Part shown: positions 37,100 through 48,499 of the stretch, piece by piece
Numbering within the stretch: the stretch's first letter is position 1
Layout: every line of letters starts with the position of its first letter
The notes under the pieces: model-generated
Told to the model about the DNA's origin: nothing
Seen by the model: only the letters and a program-made list of their open reading frames with translations
Database searches by the model: none
Made by a program: the position numbers and the translations under genes
NCBI GenBank assembly: GCA_004352715.1
Contig: SCFE01000115.1
Location: 745,459 to 809,458 of the forward strand
DNA: 64,000 bases
Reading direction: 5' to 3'
From: Hofstenia miamia
Lineage: Eukaryota > Xenacoelomorpha > Acoela

Positions 37100-39889
37100 T
37101 CAAATTACATTTTCATCGATTTCAGTTACTCTATAAGGTATTTCAAAGGATTCGTGGTTCTTTAGCACTTGTATAAAACCCATTTTCTGAGACACCCCAG
37201 TCACGTGAATAATTTCTCCCATTAGGAATTTTCCATATTGCTTCTTCATAATTCTGAAATGTGGATATTCGTATTTCTTTTGGTTCTTACCGATGACGTA
37301 ATTACGTATGGGTGGAATGTTGGGAGGATTTTTTTCATCACAAAGTCCTTCCTGAGAAGTTTGCATGTAGTCTTCAGAATTTAGCCTAATTTTAGAATGA
37401 CTAGATGTTTTGTATTTGTCTTTAAATTTTTTAAAGGACTCCAAAAGCTGTCTAGCTCCATCGGTGAAATATACATGTCGATTACTAATGTGGATTTCAA
37501 CTCTTGCTGAGGTAAGTTTATTATTTTGATGAAAACCCTCAACAATGCTTTTAATATTGGATAGAATCTCAAAAAAATCAGGGCTACTTTCTACAAGGTG
37601 AGAATATCTATTAAGAAATTGTTTGATTTTTAGTTTATTAGTGAAAGCCAAGCCTAACATCTCAACTATTTCTGGTATTTGAAAGTGTGATATTTGCTTG
37701 GAAATGAAGGTAACGTCAAATCGGGTTTGAAGACCTGGACCAGGCTTAAAACACCTTACAAAATGTGGCTTACTTCTAACAAGAACTTTTAGTAAATTAT
37801 CTAAACTTTCATGAAAATACTGGCAAAATGATTGGTTTTCATGAATGCGATCTGGGTTTTTGACAGGAAGAATTCCAAATCGAAGCCGATTCATGCTGTT
37901 GCAATTTTGGTCCAGTAAAGTAAGTTCTTCTTTAAACAAATTTGAAACAAAACTATTATTGCAAAAATTTCGACTAAATATTTGAAGAATCTCACCAGAA
38001 ATGTATTCCTTGGCTTCTCTTAGCAAACCATTAACATCGTAATGTACTGATCCATTGCTATGTAAAATGGAAAACTGTTTGGCATTTTTGTTGATTCGAA
38101 CATCATTTTTGTCGATGTTGACAAAGATTTCATCGAATTCATGACCATCAACTGACCAATATTCACTGCAATCTATCCTGCTTAAAATACCCCATGGTTG
38201 ATTTGAAATGACATCAACTATTGAGCCATTGTCTTTATAGCAAAGATCAATGTTGGTTAAATGAGCGATTTCTTCCTCTTCTTGCAGATCAGCAGTAGTT
38301 CTAAAAATCTGAGTTGTAAAGTAATATTCAAGCGTTTCCGAGCATAAATTTATACACAGCTGTTCCAAAGAATTTGAATTGGTTTCCTCGAAACCGTATA
38401 GATCAAGAATGCCTATGAAATTTGTCTCATTTATTCCAGGTATTGGGTTTTGTGCGCTAGACATTGACAACGTTCTCTCAAGACTGCTGTCGCTTGGTGA
38501 AGGGCGAGTAATTTGTCGTCGAAGCGAAAATGAATTGAACATATTTTCAGACATTATTCGAATGCTATTGCAATGTTCATTTAAAAAATTTACGCATCTA
38601 AAATATAAAGCTTCAATTAAATAATTTGTCATTTGCCTCATTTCGTCTGGATATCTTTGAACTAAAAGAGGCTGTGAATCTACATAGTGTATTTTACACT
38701 CCAGACACTTTCTCAAGAGATCTCTCTTAACTGCAAGAAGTTGTGAAACTTTGCTTATTATATCAGAATCTTGATTCTGATCTTCGAAGCCTTTGCTAAA
38801 GTTCAAGTTTCCGAGAAGCAGGCATGAAGCAAAAACATTTAAGAAGTCATCTGGATTTAGGCCTAATGAGGACACTGCTTCCATCCAACAGAAAAATCTA
38901 CCGGCATAAGTTCTGCGAGATTCATATGACAACTCATTGTAATTTGATCTGAGAATAACATAGTATGAAGGATGTGGAGAAGGCAAAAACAGTTTCTTTA
39001 GTTTCGTTTCAGTTAATCCACACAACATTGCATAGAAAATATGAAATGATGTCTCTCCCTTGGGCCGATTGACAATCCTAGTTTGATTTAGCCAATAACA
39101 ATGAAATTTTACATTAGTTAGAGTTTCTCTCTTGATTTGGCACTCTAGGAACTTGCCACATCTTGAAGAATTATCATTCTCATTTGTACTGCAGCATGAT
39201 AGTAAATCTAAAGCATTAATTCTCATCTTCACATGCTGGAAGCATTCATTATCATGACTTGCTCCAAAAAAGTGGAACAGCTCTGATAAAATTTTATAAC
39301 TTAGAAACGATTTGCCACTTCCTGAAATTCCACTTAGTACAAAGACGTGAGAGTTCTTCTTTGATTTGAATTCATTAATAGCTTCAGTTACAAACTGCAA
39401 GAGATTTGGATCTTTACGACCATTGGATTGAATTGCCATTTCCAAAGGTAAAACATGTTGTTCTCTCATATGAATAAGATGTGTGCCTAAAAATATATCA
39501 AATATCTCCGATGACCAGTGCTTAAGTAAACAATTGGCGATGTCATTAACAGAAGCTTTCCTGATCTTTGTAAGTAAGTTTGCGCTTAAGTGTTTTTGAA
39601 CAAATACCTTCTTGATGTTATCATTAATTTTTTCTAATGAGTTGATAGAGTCTTGTATCTTTCTACTGGTTTCACACAATCCTTTGTTTAGAGTCAATGT
39701 GTTGACTACGCCTTGTAGGTTAAGTTTAATTAAACCAATTTCCTCGAGAATGTGTGAATTACATTCGATGTTATTGGTTGGAAGATTCTGCAGATCTAGC
39801 TCATCCATGTATATTTGGTCTGTGAGTGAGTGCCAACTAGCGCTATGCTGTTCATTTTTATTTGTTTGCACTGAGTAAATTTTTGTCAT
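37100..39889 (-). CDS. Divergent unconventional myosin, intronless
   Basis: One uninterrupted 929-residue frame; an in-frame stop two codons before the ATG supports this start. A non-motor N-terminus (~1-120) precedes a complete but divergent myosin head. It has a P-loop GISGSGKS (187-194, usually GESGAGKT), switch I NDNSSRCGK (238-246) and RPKGETSFHIFYAML (275-289). Switch II is DLYGFE (496-501), followed by SLEQLCINLCSETLEYYF (507-524). The actin-interface motif is KPHFVRCFKP (707-716), and a converter-like segment ends near 817. Nucleotide-binding residues are kept, so it may still hydrolyse ATP and move on or bind actin. No IQ motif follows the converter. The last ~60 residues (YPHFRIMKKQYGKFLMGEII) may form a small SH3-like barrel. 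I cannot assign a class; myosin XVI-like or Dachs-like (XX) are possibilities. Lack of introns suggests a retrogene or one very large exon. Confidence 0.85.
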   Translation of the reverse strand: MTKIYSVQTNKNEQHSASWHSLTDQIYMDELDLQNLPTNNIECNSHILEEIGLIKLNLQGVVNTLTLNKGLCETSRKIQDSINSLEKINDNIKKVFVQKHLSANLLTKIRKASVNDIANCLLKHWSSEIFDIFLGTHLIHMREQHVLPLEMAIQSNGRKDPNLLQFVTEAINEFKSKKNSHVFVLSGISGSGKSFLSYKILSELFHFFGASHDNECFQHVKMRINALDLLSCCSTNENDNSSRCGKFLECQIKRETLTNVKFHCYWLNQTRIVNRPKGETSFHIFYAMLCGLTETKLKKLFLPSPHPSYYVILRSNYNELSYESRRTYAGRFFCWMEAVSSLGLNPDDFLNVFASCLLLGNLNFSKGFEDQNQDSDIISKVSQLLAVKRDLLRKCLECKIHYVDSQPLLVQRYPDEMRQMTNYLIEALYFRCVNFLNEHCNSIRIMSENMFNSFSLRRQITRPSPSDSSLERTLSMSSAQNPIPGINETNFIGILDLYGFEETNSNSLEQLCINLCSETLEYYFTTQIFRTTADLQEEEEIAHLTNIDLCYKDNGSIVDVISNQPWGILSRIDCSEYWSVDGHEFDEIFVNIDKNDVRINKNAKQFSILHSNGSVHYDVNGLLREAKEYISGEILQIFSRNFCNNSFVSNLFKEELTLLDQNCNSMNRLRFGILPVKNPDRIHENQSFCQYFHESLDNLLKVLVRSKPHFVRCFKPGPGLQTRFDVTFISKQISHFQIPEIVEMLGLAFTNKLKIKQFLNRYSHLVESSPDFFEILSNIKSIVEGFHQNNKLTSARVEIHISNRHVYFTDGARQLLESFKKFKDKYKTSSHSKIRLNSEDYMQTSQEGLCDEKNPPNIPPIRNYVIGKNQKKYEYPHFRIMKKQYGKFLMGEIIHVTGVSQKMGFIQVLKNHESFEIPYRVTEIDENVI

Positions 39890-41234
39890 TTGCTACAAGC
39901 AATAAGTCATCATTTTCATACGTAATTGTGATCAAAGCAATGTCTGGCTTTCACGCAAAATTCATCGAAAGCATGCCAAATGTACAGTTAATAATTATTA
40001 TTTAAACGTAGACAATTCAATTTAGAAATTTACTAAAATATACATTGATATTGGTTACAATGTATGATGAAATTTTTGTATGTAACATTTCACCAATGCG
40101 CATATGCGGAATCTGCCCCACTCATAGCACCATAAAATTAACTATAAAATATTCGATTCGTCTTAACCAATGTTAACATTTGTAGATTATAAAACAATAA
40201 AAAAAACTTCCCATATGACAGGCTATGTCACTTAATTTAAAAACTTCTAATGGAAAAATGATAGCAAATCAATATCAACTTAGAGAAAATGAAAGCCTAA
40301 ATATTTGGCGAAATTTGGTAACGCATACAATTAACATTTACTTTTTTATAAATAGTTGCTTTTATATGCATTTTTATCGTGTCATAATGTAGCTAGTTTA
40401 TAAATATGGTGTAGACTTAATAATTCTATTAATTCGTACATATATATATATATCGATAATTCCAACAGCAATAAAAACAATGAAATAACTTTATTCTAAA
40501 AACTGAAAAACAAATCTTTTCAATAAATGTAAAAATAACTGATTGGACAATATTAGGTATCTGTTTAAAAATATAGATGTGAATTGAGCTTTTATTACTT
40601 GTGGTAGGTGTATTTAGTTCTTCTAGTGGCTCTTTCATTAAATACTCTCAAAAAGGAGTTGAGAATATGGGCCTCGTTCTGTCCATCATTCAAACTTGTT
40701 ATGTGTCTTCTCGCTTTCGTAATCTTCAGTAATGAGAATTTTTCAATACTAACATTTTGATGTTAACTTCCTTTTAAGGAGAACTGTTGAATCTAAAATT
40801 TCTTCAGCAATATCTTAAGTACACCACATAGCATGACCCTACAGATATTTAAAGAAAATATTTTACAAGCACATACAAACTTAAATTTTAACTGCAACTA
40901 CACAATTGCACAACAATGACAGCTAAAATTTAACAATTGGATAGCATGGGTATATAAATATAAATGATAAATGCAGTCATAATCATTGCAATGAATGAAC
41001 TCTAAAAGCCTAAGTGATCCGAATTGACCACTTCCAATCTTTGATCATATTTTATATGCCAACTATGAGTCATCCAGTGATAACAATCAACAACATTTAT
41101 TAATTTGTAGGGCTAAATTGATTAACCAACAAATGAATTTTAACAAAGTGATTTAGAACATCTTATTCGTTTACTTACCTTAAATGTCTGGGAAATCAGA
41201 TCGGACTCCTAATACTAATAATTGCTATTTTCAG
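39890..41234. other. 5' flank of the myosin, no gene seen
   Basis: Presumed promoter side of the minus-strand myosin. AT-rich, with a short (TA)n at 40439-40453. No supported feature besides. Confidence 0.4.
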
Positions 41235-41409
41235 CATTTATGTTGTATACAATAGAGAAGGTGAGTTCAAAACTTCGACTCAAGTCCTTTCCGACAAATC
41301 CCTAGGGCCAGCCAAAATCCGCACTATTCGTGCTGGAGTTTCCACCAAAATGTTTGCAGATATTATTGATTCTCAATATGGATTACTGGAAAAAACTATT
41401 TCTTTTACA
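41235..41409 (+). CDS. Possible exon with strong splice signals, unrecognised
   Basis: A near-perfect intron end (tactaataattgctattttcag, with a TACTAAT branch-point-like heptamer) precedes 41235. A consensus donor AAG|gtgagt occurs at 41261. Either a 26-base microexon lies at 41235-41260, or the exon runs on as an open frame (REGEFKTSTQ, LGPAKIRTIRAGVSTKMF) to a TAG at 41407-41409. I cannot link it to other exons. Confidence 0.3.
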
Positions 41410-43049
41410 AAGTAGTTCCGGCAATATAAACAATGGTGATAGAAGTTTGGGAGACGTTTTTTTAAAAAATTTGAATATACCCTTCTTTTGATGTAAGGAA
41501 TGTGTATCGCGTTTAGTCATTGTTGACAAATGAGCCAAGATTGGTTCAACATTATTTATAAATATATGTTTGCTTTGATAAAAAAATCAACGCGTTTGCA
41601 AAAATTTGTAATAAATTTACGCCTATCAGAGATATTTTAGTAAAGCCCTTGAAGTCTTTAATGCACCTCAGTTGCAATTAATCCTTTACTTTGGAAAGGT
41701 TTGGAAATGTTTGAATTTGTTGTTTTAAGTTCAAATCAAATTTCTGTAATTTAATTGATTGTAAGCCGCAATATTTAATGCTAAATATGTAATTAGATAA
41801 ATAACTACCTCATTTTTGTTATAAATTTCTTCCTATTTTTTAGCAAGCTTTCTAGTTTTTCTTTTCTAATTTTATCGATTATATGTGTTGGATATTTATT
41901 GCACTTTTATATCATCTTTAATCTTGATGATTGATTTATTAAGCTCTTTATAGCTGTCTCCAATGATATAAAGTCTATGTATTGTATATTCCTTTTGTAG
42001 TAAAAGGTACTTGTGAATTATTCACTAAATTGGTATCCACAAACTTAATGTAATATGATAACATGAATTTGCAATATTGTGTTTCAATGCACAATATTAA
42101 GAAATGGCCATTATTTTTGTTTTCCTTTTCGAATGTAAACTAAATTGAGAATCTAATTTAACGGAAGGAAGCATGTATTTACAATGTAATTCTTACATTA
42201 TTTTCTGATATAATCATCATATTTACACTAACTATATTAAGATTGTTATCATTAACTATTGTAAGCTTCAACGCAAACTTGAATGTTAGAGAGATTTACC
42301 CAAATACGATCACCAATGATATATTAACGGATTTTAATAAAAATAAAAAAGTTAAGAAACAACGTTATGTAATTAGAATAAGAAGCCGATATATCATTCA
42401 ATAATTGTTTTTCATTCTCACAAAATTAACGCAATGAAATTGCCCTAGTGTGTAATTTATCGAATGAATATGCTTAGATATAACCATGTAGTTTTGTATG
42501 ACTACGATTACTAGGGCTCTTATTAAAGACATAATGTCGATATTCTTTTATAAAATCAATATTTTGGATAATATAATGTAACGCCGTAACTTTGCTGAAT
42601 TACTTTAGTATCTCGCTTCAGTTACATTAACGTGGAGTTGTCCTATTCACACACGGATATGGTACGGGAGGTGCTGTGGCACCAGGCCCACAAATAGCAA
42701 AAAATAGTGTCCTTTCGAGTTTCGAACTTGAGCTTTTGGAGCCGCAAAATACCAAATTATAATAGTTTTTATATAAAAAATAGCAAACAATTGGGGTGCA
42801 AAACTAGGAAAAATATTTTAATAAACAATCGTAGACAATTTTTGAGGCCCGATAGTCATGCAGATACCTAATATGTAAATGTATATTCACAAAATAATAC
42901 CAGTAAGTAGTAGAAATATCGACTATGCACCAAAACAGGTACTAAACATTTATTACATATAATAAAAGGGAGGTCAGGGCCTAATTTTGACATCTTGCAC
43001 CGGGCCCCAATTTTTCAGTGGCATCAATGTATATATATATATATATATA
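41410..43049. other. AT-rich interval, nothing firm
   Basis: A GC-richer patch at 42660-42690 (ggtgctgtggcaccaggccc) and another at 42975-43025 (caccgggccccaatttttca) might be ends of a hAT-type MITE, but I could not define its borders. Ends in (TA)n at the gap. Confidence 0.35.
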
Positions 43050-43242
43050 NNNNNNNNNNNNNNNNNNNNNNNNNNNNNNNNNNNNNNNNNNNNNNNNNNN
43101 NNNNNNNNNNNNNNNNNNNNNNNNNNNNNNNNNNNNNNNNNNNNNNNNNNNNNNNNNNNNNNNNNNNNNNNNNNNNNNNNNNNNNNNNNNNNNNNNNNNN
43201 NNNNNNNNNNNNNNNNNNNNNNNNNNNNNNNNNNNNNNNNNN
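43050..43242. other. Assembly gap (193 N) inside a (TA)n microsatellite
   Basis: TA repeats flank the gap on both sides (43029-43049 and 43243-43275), so the missing sequence is probably a long or unstable microsatellite. Confidence 0.97.
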
Positions 43243-43280
<38 letters not shown>

Positions 43281-43562
43281 TATATACATATGAGTGACAT
43301 GAATGTATGTAAATGACTAAATTCGGCTTGATTCCTATAAAATATATGATAAAATATTCCTTAATCAAGATAATACTTTAAAATAAGAACTTGTATTACA
43401 ATAAATAAGTAGTCTCATAACATTTGCAAAATTTAAGCTAATATGCTAAGCTACAATCAAGTTAAAATTTAAATTCCTTATTTGCAACTATAAACAAATA
43501 TATCAATCAGTGTTTTTGCTTGTAGGAACTCTATCATTTGAGGAGTAGTTTTTGCTCGCACG

Positions 43563-45209
43563 ATGCAGACTGAAGAGGTCCTGTTGGATATGTGGTTTAA
43601 AGAAATCTGTCAGAAAAAAAAATTATATGGCATGCTATTGAGTACTTCACCTGCTCTAAGTTTCGTTTTAGAAAATTTGGTAAGAAAATCTGCCTTTTTC
43701 AAATGATATAGAAATAAAGTAACAATCATTTAGATACATTATTTATCTTAGTATATTAAATTCCTTCTGGAATGCGTTGATATTTAAGAGTAGTCCTTGA
43801 TGTAGTATATAATTAATAAGTACTGAGACTGCTAATATAGAAATCTTTTAAAAATGCAATGTTCAAATCTACCAAAATTCAACAGTAATTATATTCAACA
43901 AGGAGTATTTAAAAATTTGGCGCACTTGATTTTTCACATTTTTGTTAAATGATGGCATCCTTTATGGATAATCGCAGGTGCAAAGCAATGTTCAATTTGA
44001 TGTGTTTTTTACAGAAGATTACTACTGTAAACAAAGAAATATCGTATTGGAATTTACACATCAATGCGCTTATTGAAATTTTAAATTTCAATTTCTATGG
44101 AGCATTTTACACACTGCTTAATGTCACTGTGCACTAACAGTTCAAAAGACCATATAAGGGTGAGCATCAGAAATGTGAACTCCCCTAATCTTAAACCAAT
44201 TTTCAGGAATCAGGACTCAATAGAAGACTTATTTTATGTCAATAAAGAAACTGGGCTTTACTTGTATGAAGAAGATCTTAGCATTACCTCATCATTGCCA
44301 AAACTCCAAATTCGATTTTCAGCGCCAGGCGGTTTTCGGCCTGTAAATAGATTTACTTCATGTAATAGAAAAACTTCGACAGTGTTGCCAAATGTCATTC
44401 AAAATACTGTGATGAAAGGATTTCCGGCTGGAAGAATACTACCAAATCCAAAGACTGACAGACATACCAACAACAGATCTTCTCCTACTCATATGCGGCT
44501 ATGGAATGTCAATGAACACTTGTTGCAAGCTTGCAACATGGAACTACATTCGCAAAACCTCACAGATAAGTACCCATTGCTGCAAAATGTTGAAGACCTA
44601 CTTAAAAAGGATCGAATTCCAGAGACAATATTTTATAACTACTTTGAAAGGGAAAACAGACAGTTTCTTAGTGAGGACGCTTATGGCAATAGAAATAAAG
44701 AAATCATTCAAAGAAAACAAAATATTTCCCCGGTCATTTTTCAGAGACAGAGTGAAACCGGCAGCGGAGTCATAATAAAGATTCCTCAAATGGGCGTTTT
44801 AATCTCTCCTGTGAAAATCAATTTTAACAGAACATTTCATAATGCATTTATAAATATGTATCATCAACAAAACAAGAAGCAACATACATCTAATCTGGAC
44901 AAACGTCAAATGGACAAAAATGATCTAGAAAAAATTCTTCAAGAATTAAAAGATGAATTAAATAGATCTAATGCGCAAACAACTTTTCGTAAGAAGCCTT
45001 GCCACTCCCAAGAGTCTTTCAAATATATTGATCCTGGGGGTTGGAAATACAGCTTGAGAAATTCAAAACTGGAAAAGCCAAGCTCTGCTTGTAGTGCAAA
45101 GTTGAATAAACGGAGACCAAAAACGTGTAAATCTTCAAAAACTATGAATTTGAAAACAATGCAAGAACCAGCAACTTTGATAAGCTCAATGAACATTGAA
45201 AACAGTTAG
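43563..45209 (+). CDS. Unrecognised protein-coding gene, at least two exons
   Basis: The first exon appears to be 43563-43679: a start codon, 39 codons (MQTEEVLLDMWFKEICQ onward) and a good donor ttg|gtaaga at phase 0. The main open frame ends at a TAG at 45207-45209 and is 370 codons long if read from the ATG at 44097. It is hydrophilic, with no signal peptide or membrane segment; YLYEEDLSITSS, LQIRFSAPGGFRPVN, LQNVEDLLKKDRIPE, VLISPVKINF and a lysine-rich C-terminus are visible. An acceptor at 44011 (ttttttacag) would splice exon 1 in frame into 42 further codons (KITTVNKEISYWNLH onward). That frame ends at a TAA at 44135, one frame away from the long one. So either an indel is present or another acceptor near 44139 is used. 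I do not recognise the family. Confidence 0.6.
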
Positions 45210-45999
45210 TTTGCAATAGCATCTTTGACTTTTCATGAATGATAATTTTAATTTTAATCCATTTTGTACTCCTAATGATACACATATACCTCTAAATTAG
45301 ATTATCCAAATTATCATTGCGTACTCTAATCGTATTTCCAAGCGGTATATCGACACACTTTGCAGTCTGTTGTGACAGATCCTTCACCAAATCAAAGTTT
45401 GATTATGAGCTTTATCTACTAGCATAGTTGTAATCGAGTCGAGATTTTTGGAATTAGTTAAGAAAATAATATAAAAAAATTTAGAATGCAAATAGTTCAG
45501 TAGCTTTTAAAACCAATTTCGAAGTATTTTGATAAAAGTAACAAATTTGAAATGTATTTGTAAAAATACAATTTAATGACCTCCAGTGTTTATATTAAAA
45601 TTGTAAATGCATGCCAGTGTTCAAATGAAGAAAAATGACTTTCTGATTGAGGGCTTGATGCTTGGGTTGATTCACAGGGACTCTTGCTTTATAAAAAAGT
45701 TTTCTTTAATTTAGCTGTTGGTACTCTGGCAATTGAAGTTTCACTTATTTTAATCATAATAATCATAGAGTACCTAATTGAAATTTTATATACGCAAAAA
45801 TTAGGATGCTGATAGACGTAGAATGCAACATAATGGTCTAATGCCGCATTGTCAAACACTGTACAATGAAAAATGGTTGACTATAATAATTATGTCATGT
45901 ATATGGACTATGGATGTGTATATGCAGTCAAACATGTAAAGGCTTTCCGAACAGATCAAACATACAGTTCAAATTCCAAAAAGCCAAAGCTAGTCTTAC
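45210..45999. other. Intergenic, nothing recognised
   Basis: AT-rich 3' flank of the preceding gene; no supported feature. Confidence 0.4.
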
Positions 46000-46240
46000 C
46001 TATTAATATGTAATATTGATATTGATTGTTTGTGAATATACGGATATCAATGTGAATGTGTTCATCAATAGTTTCGAGAGTTAGCGGTATATTTTGAATT
46101 GGACTGTATTTGAGTCGACAATGACAGTCATGATATGATTTTGTCATTACAGCTTTATAAGATATTGAAACGAAGGTTTGTAGGCCTCCGATGAACTTGA
46201 CTGCTTTGGACTCGAATAAGCCAATGAGTCGAACCCTCCT
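46000..46240 (-). CDS. Possible internal exon, unrecognised
   Basis: The minus strand is open for 80 codons between an AG at 46242-46241 and a strong donor atag|gtaaga at 45999. It reads LIGLFESKAVKFIGGLQTF, then YHDCHCRLKYSPIQNIPLTL. The text looks like folded protein rather than chance, and the donor is good, but the acceptor has a weak pyrimidine tract. No partner exons were found on this strand. Confidence 0.38.
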
Positions 46241-47100
46241 CTACCTGAACTATGAGTTAAGTTTGAATTACCTGAAGGTGACAGTGCGTTAATAAAATTT
46301 TTATGCCTCGCTTAGAAAATGAGATTTCTGTTTGTCTTTCTATAATATGATTTAATTATAAATACATTTTTACAGTTACCCATTATGTAAACTTATATTG
46401 TCAAACGAAGAGAATTTTGTCTTCTTGATGTGATTTCAATCTAAAAAGTCTCGTTAATTTGCGAAATCTGGTTTGCAAAGCTTAATAAGAGCAACACAAA
46501 CCGAGCATATGCAATTCTTACTTAGTAAATTAAGTAAAACTAAGTAATTTATTAACACAGGCCACTTAGACTGGAGAATCACTGCAAGATTTCCCCAAAA
46601 TTTGTTGTCATTTTGATTTGTTACTCAACACAAAAATTTTTCAAGCTATAAATATATACAGTGGGCCTTTAAAATACCGAAATGTGTAGGAAAGTTTCGC
46701 AAATTTCATTAGTTCTCTATGTAATATACTGTATTTACTACTTAAAAATATATATCTTTCAGTGAATGTTACTCCCATATATCAAAGTAATATTTCACTA
46801 AAGTGTTGAAGTTATCTGCATATATCAATTACTTAACCTTCTGCAGAAATAAATATTTGTTCAAATATATATTTATCTATATAACAAATCAATTTTTTCG
46901 AATACTAAATTCTATTTTCGTGTCACTTCGTTTTTGATGTATTACTCTACGCTGCCAAACAGTGAAGATATTACCTTGATTATAGCAACTTCGTCACTAA
47001 ATCCTTTTTTGATGCATCCAAATATTTGATTGCATTTACCACAATATTTTGCTTTGAAAACTAAACAATGTTGCCTTCTATTCGAATAGCAATATTTATA
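46241..47100. other. AT-rich interval, nothing recognised
   Basis: No supported feature. Confidence 0.4.
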
Positions 47101-47108
47101 ATTGCTGT

Positions 47109-47294
47109 CAGTGGTGTACGCAGGGGGATATGCAGGAATCCCCCCACCCCGTCAGGTTTCTAAATTTGATTTTGACTGGATAAATAAAAAAATTTTTCGT
47201 ACAAATGCATTTTTTATGGGCTATTTAGGGGCTTCGCCCCGCATTGGGTAATGACAATGATGTCCCCCGTCAGAAAATCCTGCGTACGCCCCTG
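47109..47294. mobile_element. hAT-type MITE, 186 bp
   Basis: Ends CAGTGGTGTACGCAGGGG and, on the other strand, CAGGGGCGTACGCAGGAT form an imperfect inverted repeat. The flanks attgctgt (47101-47108) and attactgt (47295-47302) match 7 of 8 bases, the 8-bp duplication typical of hAT insertion. The GTACGCAGG end sequence is common among invertebrate hAT MITEs. No coding capacity. Confidence 0.85.
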
Positions 47295-47302
47295 ATTACT
47301 GT

Positions 47303-47893
47303 CATCGATTTTGGTTAAGTCTATTTAGTTTATTCCCAATCGATTTTGTACAAGTCCAGCATTTGCAATTTTCTAATTCCATAGTCACATGTGGTCTCAA
47401 GTCATAACTTCAATTTCGGCGCAACTTGACAAAAATTAATAATAATATGTTCATTTCTGGTACCAGTCCCATGTTAGTACCAACAAAACTGAAATACTTT
47501 GTCCTAAATCTCGGTCCCATGGAATCACTGAAAGTCATGGGACTGGATGGTTCCACAAAACCCCAATCGATTTAAAAAAATAAAACCCAATTGTATTTTT
47601 TCTACCTGATATAAAACATATAAGTCATTCCGCAAGGTATTCTTTTAGAGACTGTTTTTGTCATTTTATGTTAATGATTTAACCTGCAGAGTAAATAATG
47701 ACTGTATAATAGAGTATTATGCTGATGATTCGCACTTATACAGAAATAATACCTTAATAGAAAAAGTGAACGGGTAAATTAGAACATAAATTTTGTAGAA
47801 TCAATGCTAAGATATTTTAATATGCACTATTTAATCTTAAATCCCAATAAAAAAGAACTTTCGATTTATGTTCCCTTTTTGAAAAAGATAATC
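47303..47893. other. AT-rich interval, nothing recognised
   Basis: No supported gene; a short LINE-like phrase (minus or plus strand near 47700-47740) was too weak to call. Confidence 0.35.
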
Positions 47894-47970
47894 TTGAAAA
47901 AGAGGAAAAAGAAGAAGAAAAAGAAGAAGAAGAAGAAGAACAAGAAGAAGGAGAAGGAGAAGAAGAAGAA
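47894..47970. repeat. (GAA)n microsatellite, 3' tail of a LINE
   Basis: About 75 bp of imperfect GAA/AAG units. On the minus strand this is (TTC)n directly after the 3' end of CR1-like copy B, and copy A at 23.7 kb also ends in TTC-rich sequence. It is therefore probably the element's own tail. A lysine-rich open frame here is an artefact of the repeat. Confidence 0.85.
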
Positions 47971-48499
47971 ATTTCTACATTCAGAAATTGTTTGAACAAT
48001 AAAGAATACAGATACCAATTCTGAAAGCGTCAAGAAAAGAAATACAAGCAAAATAAAATAAATCAAAACAAGAAATATTTACAAATAAGAATGATAATTA
48101 ATTTGGATTATGGAAATGTTAGTTTCTATTAATAGAATTGTAAAATTTATAACCTCGCCATTTCAGTCTTTTGATATCAAAGGTGCAAAAGTATTTTTTA
48201 ATTTCAATCTCAAAGTTTTTTAAAGTATTTATTTGTTTGATGTATTTTGGTAATTCATTCCATATATTTATAGCTGTGTTTAGAAAAGAGATTTTCATTA
48301 TTCGCTTTTTATACTTAATTGGTTCAATTAAATGCGTTCCTTTGTTTTGTTTACGAATTATTTTTTCGGAACGAAAAGTATTATTCATTATTTTGAAGAA
48401 TGTCTTTAAGACACTTATATAGATATAACATTGTGGATGTAGAAATAAGTTTAAGACCTTTCTGTATTCATTATTTTTAAAAAAAAGCTTTGATTACAT

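Noticed and set aside
42974-43368. Frames across 42974-43368
   Set aside because: They are (TA)n microsatellite and gap, giving repeated I-Y text.
44160-44206. 47-bp intron (gtgagc...ttttcag) inside the 370-codon frame
   Set aside because: Splice sites look good, but removing it puts the downstream sequence into a frame with an early stop, while reading through stays open.
47804-48066. Lysine-rich and serine-rich frames at 47.8-48.07 kb
   Set aside because: Products of the (GAA)n repeat read in different frames.
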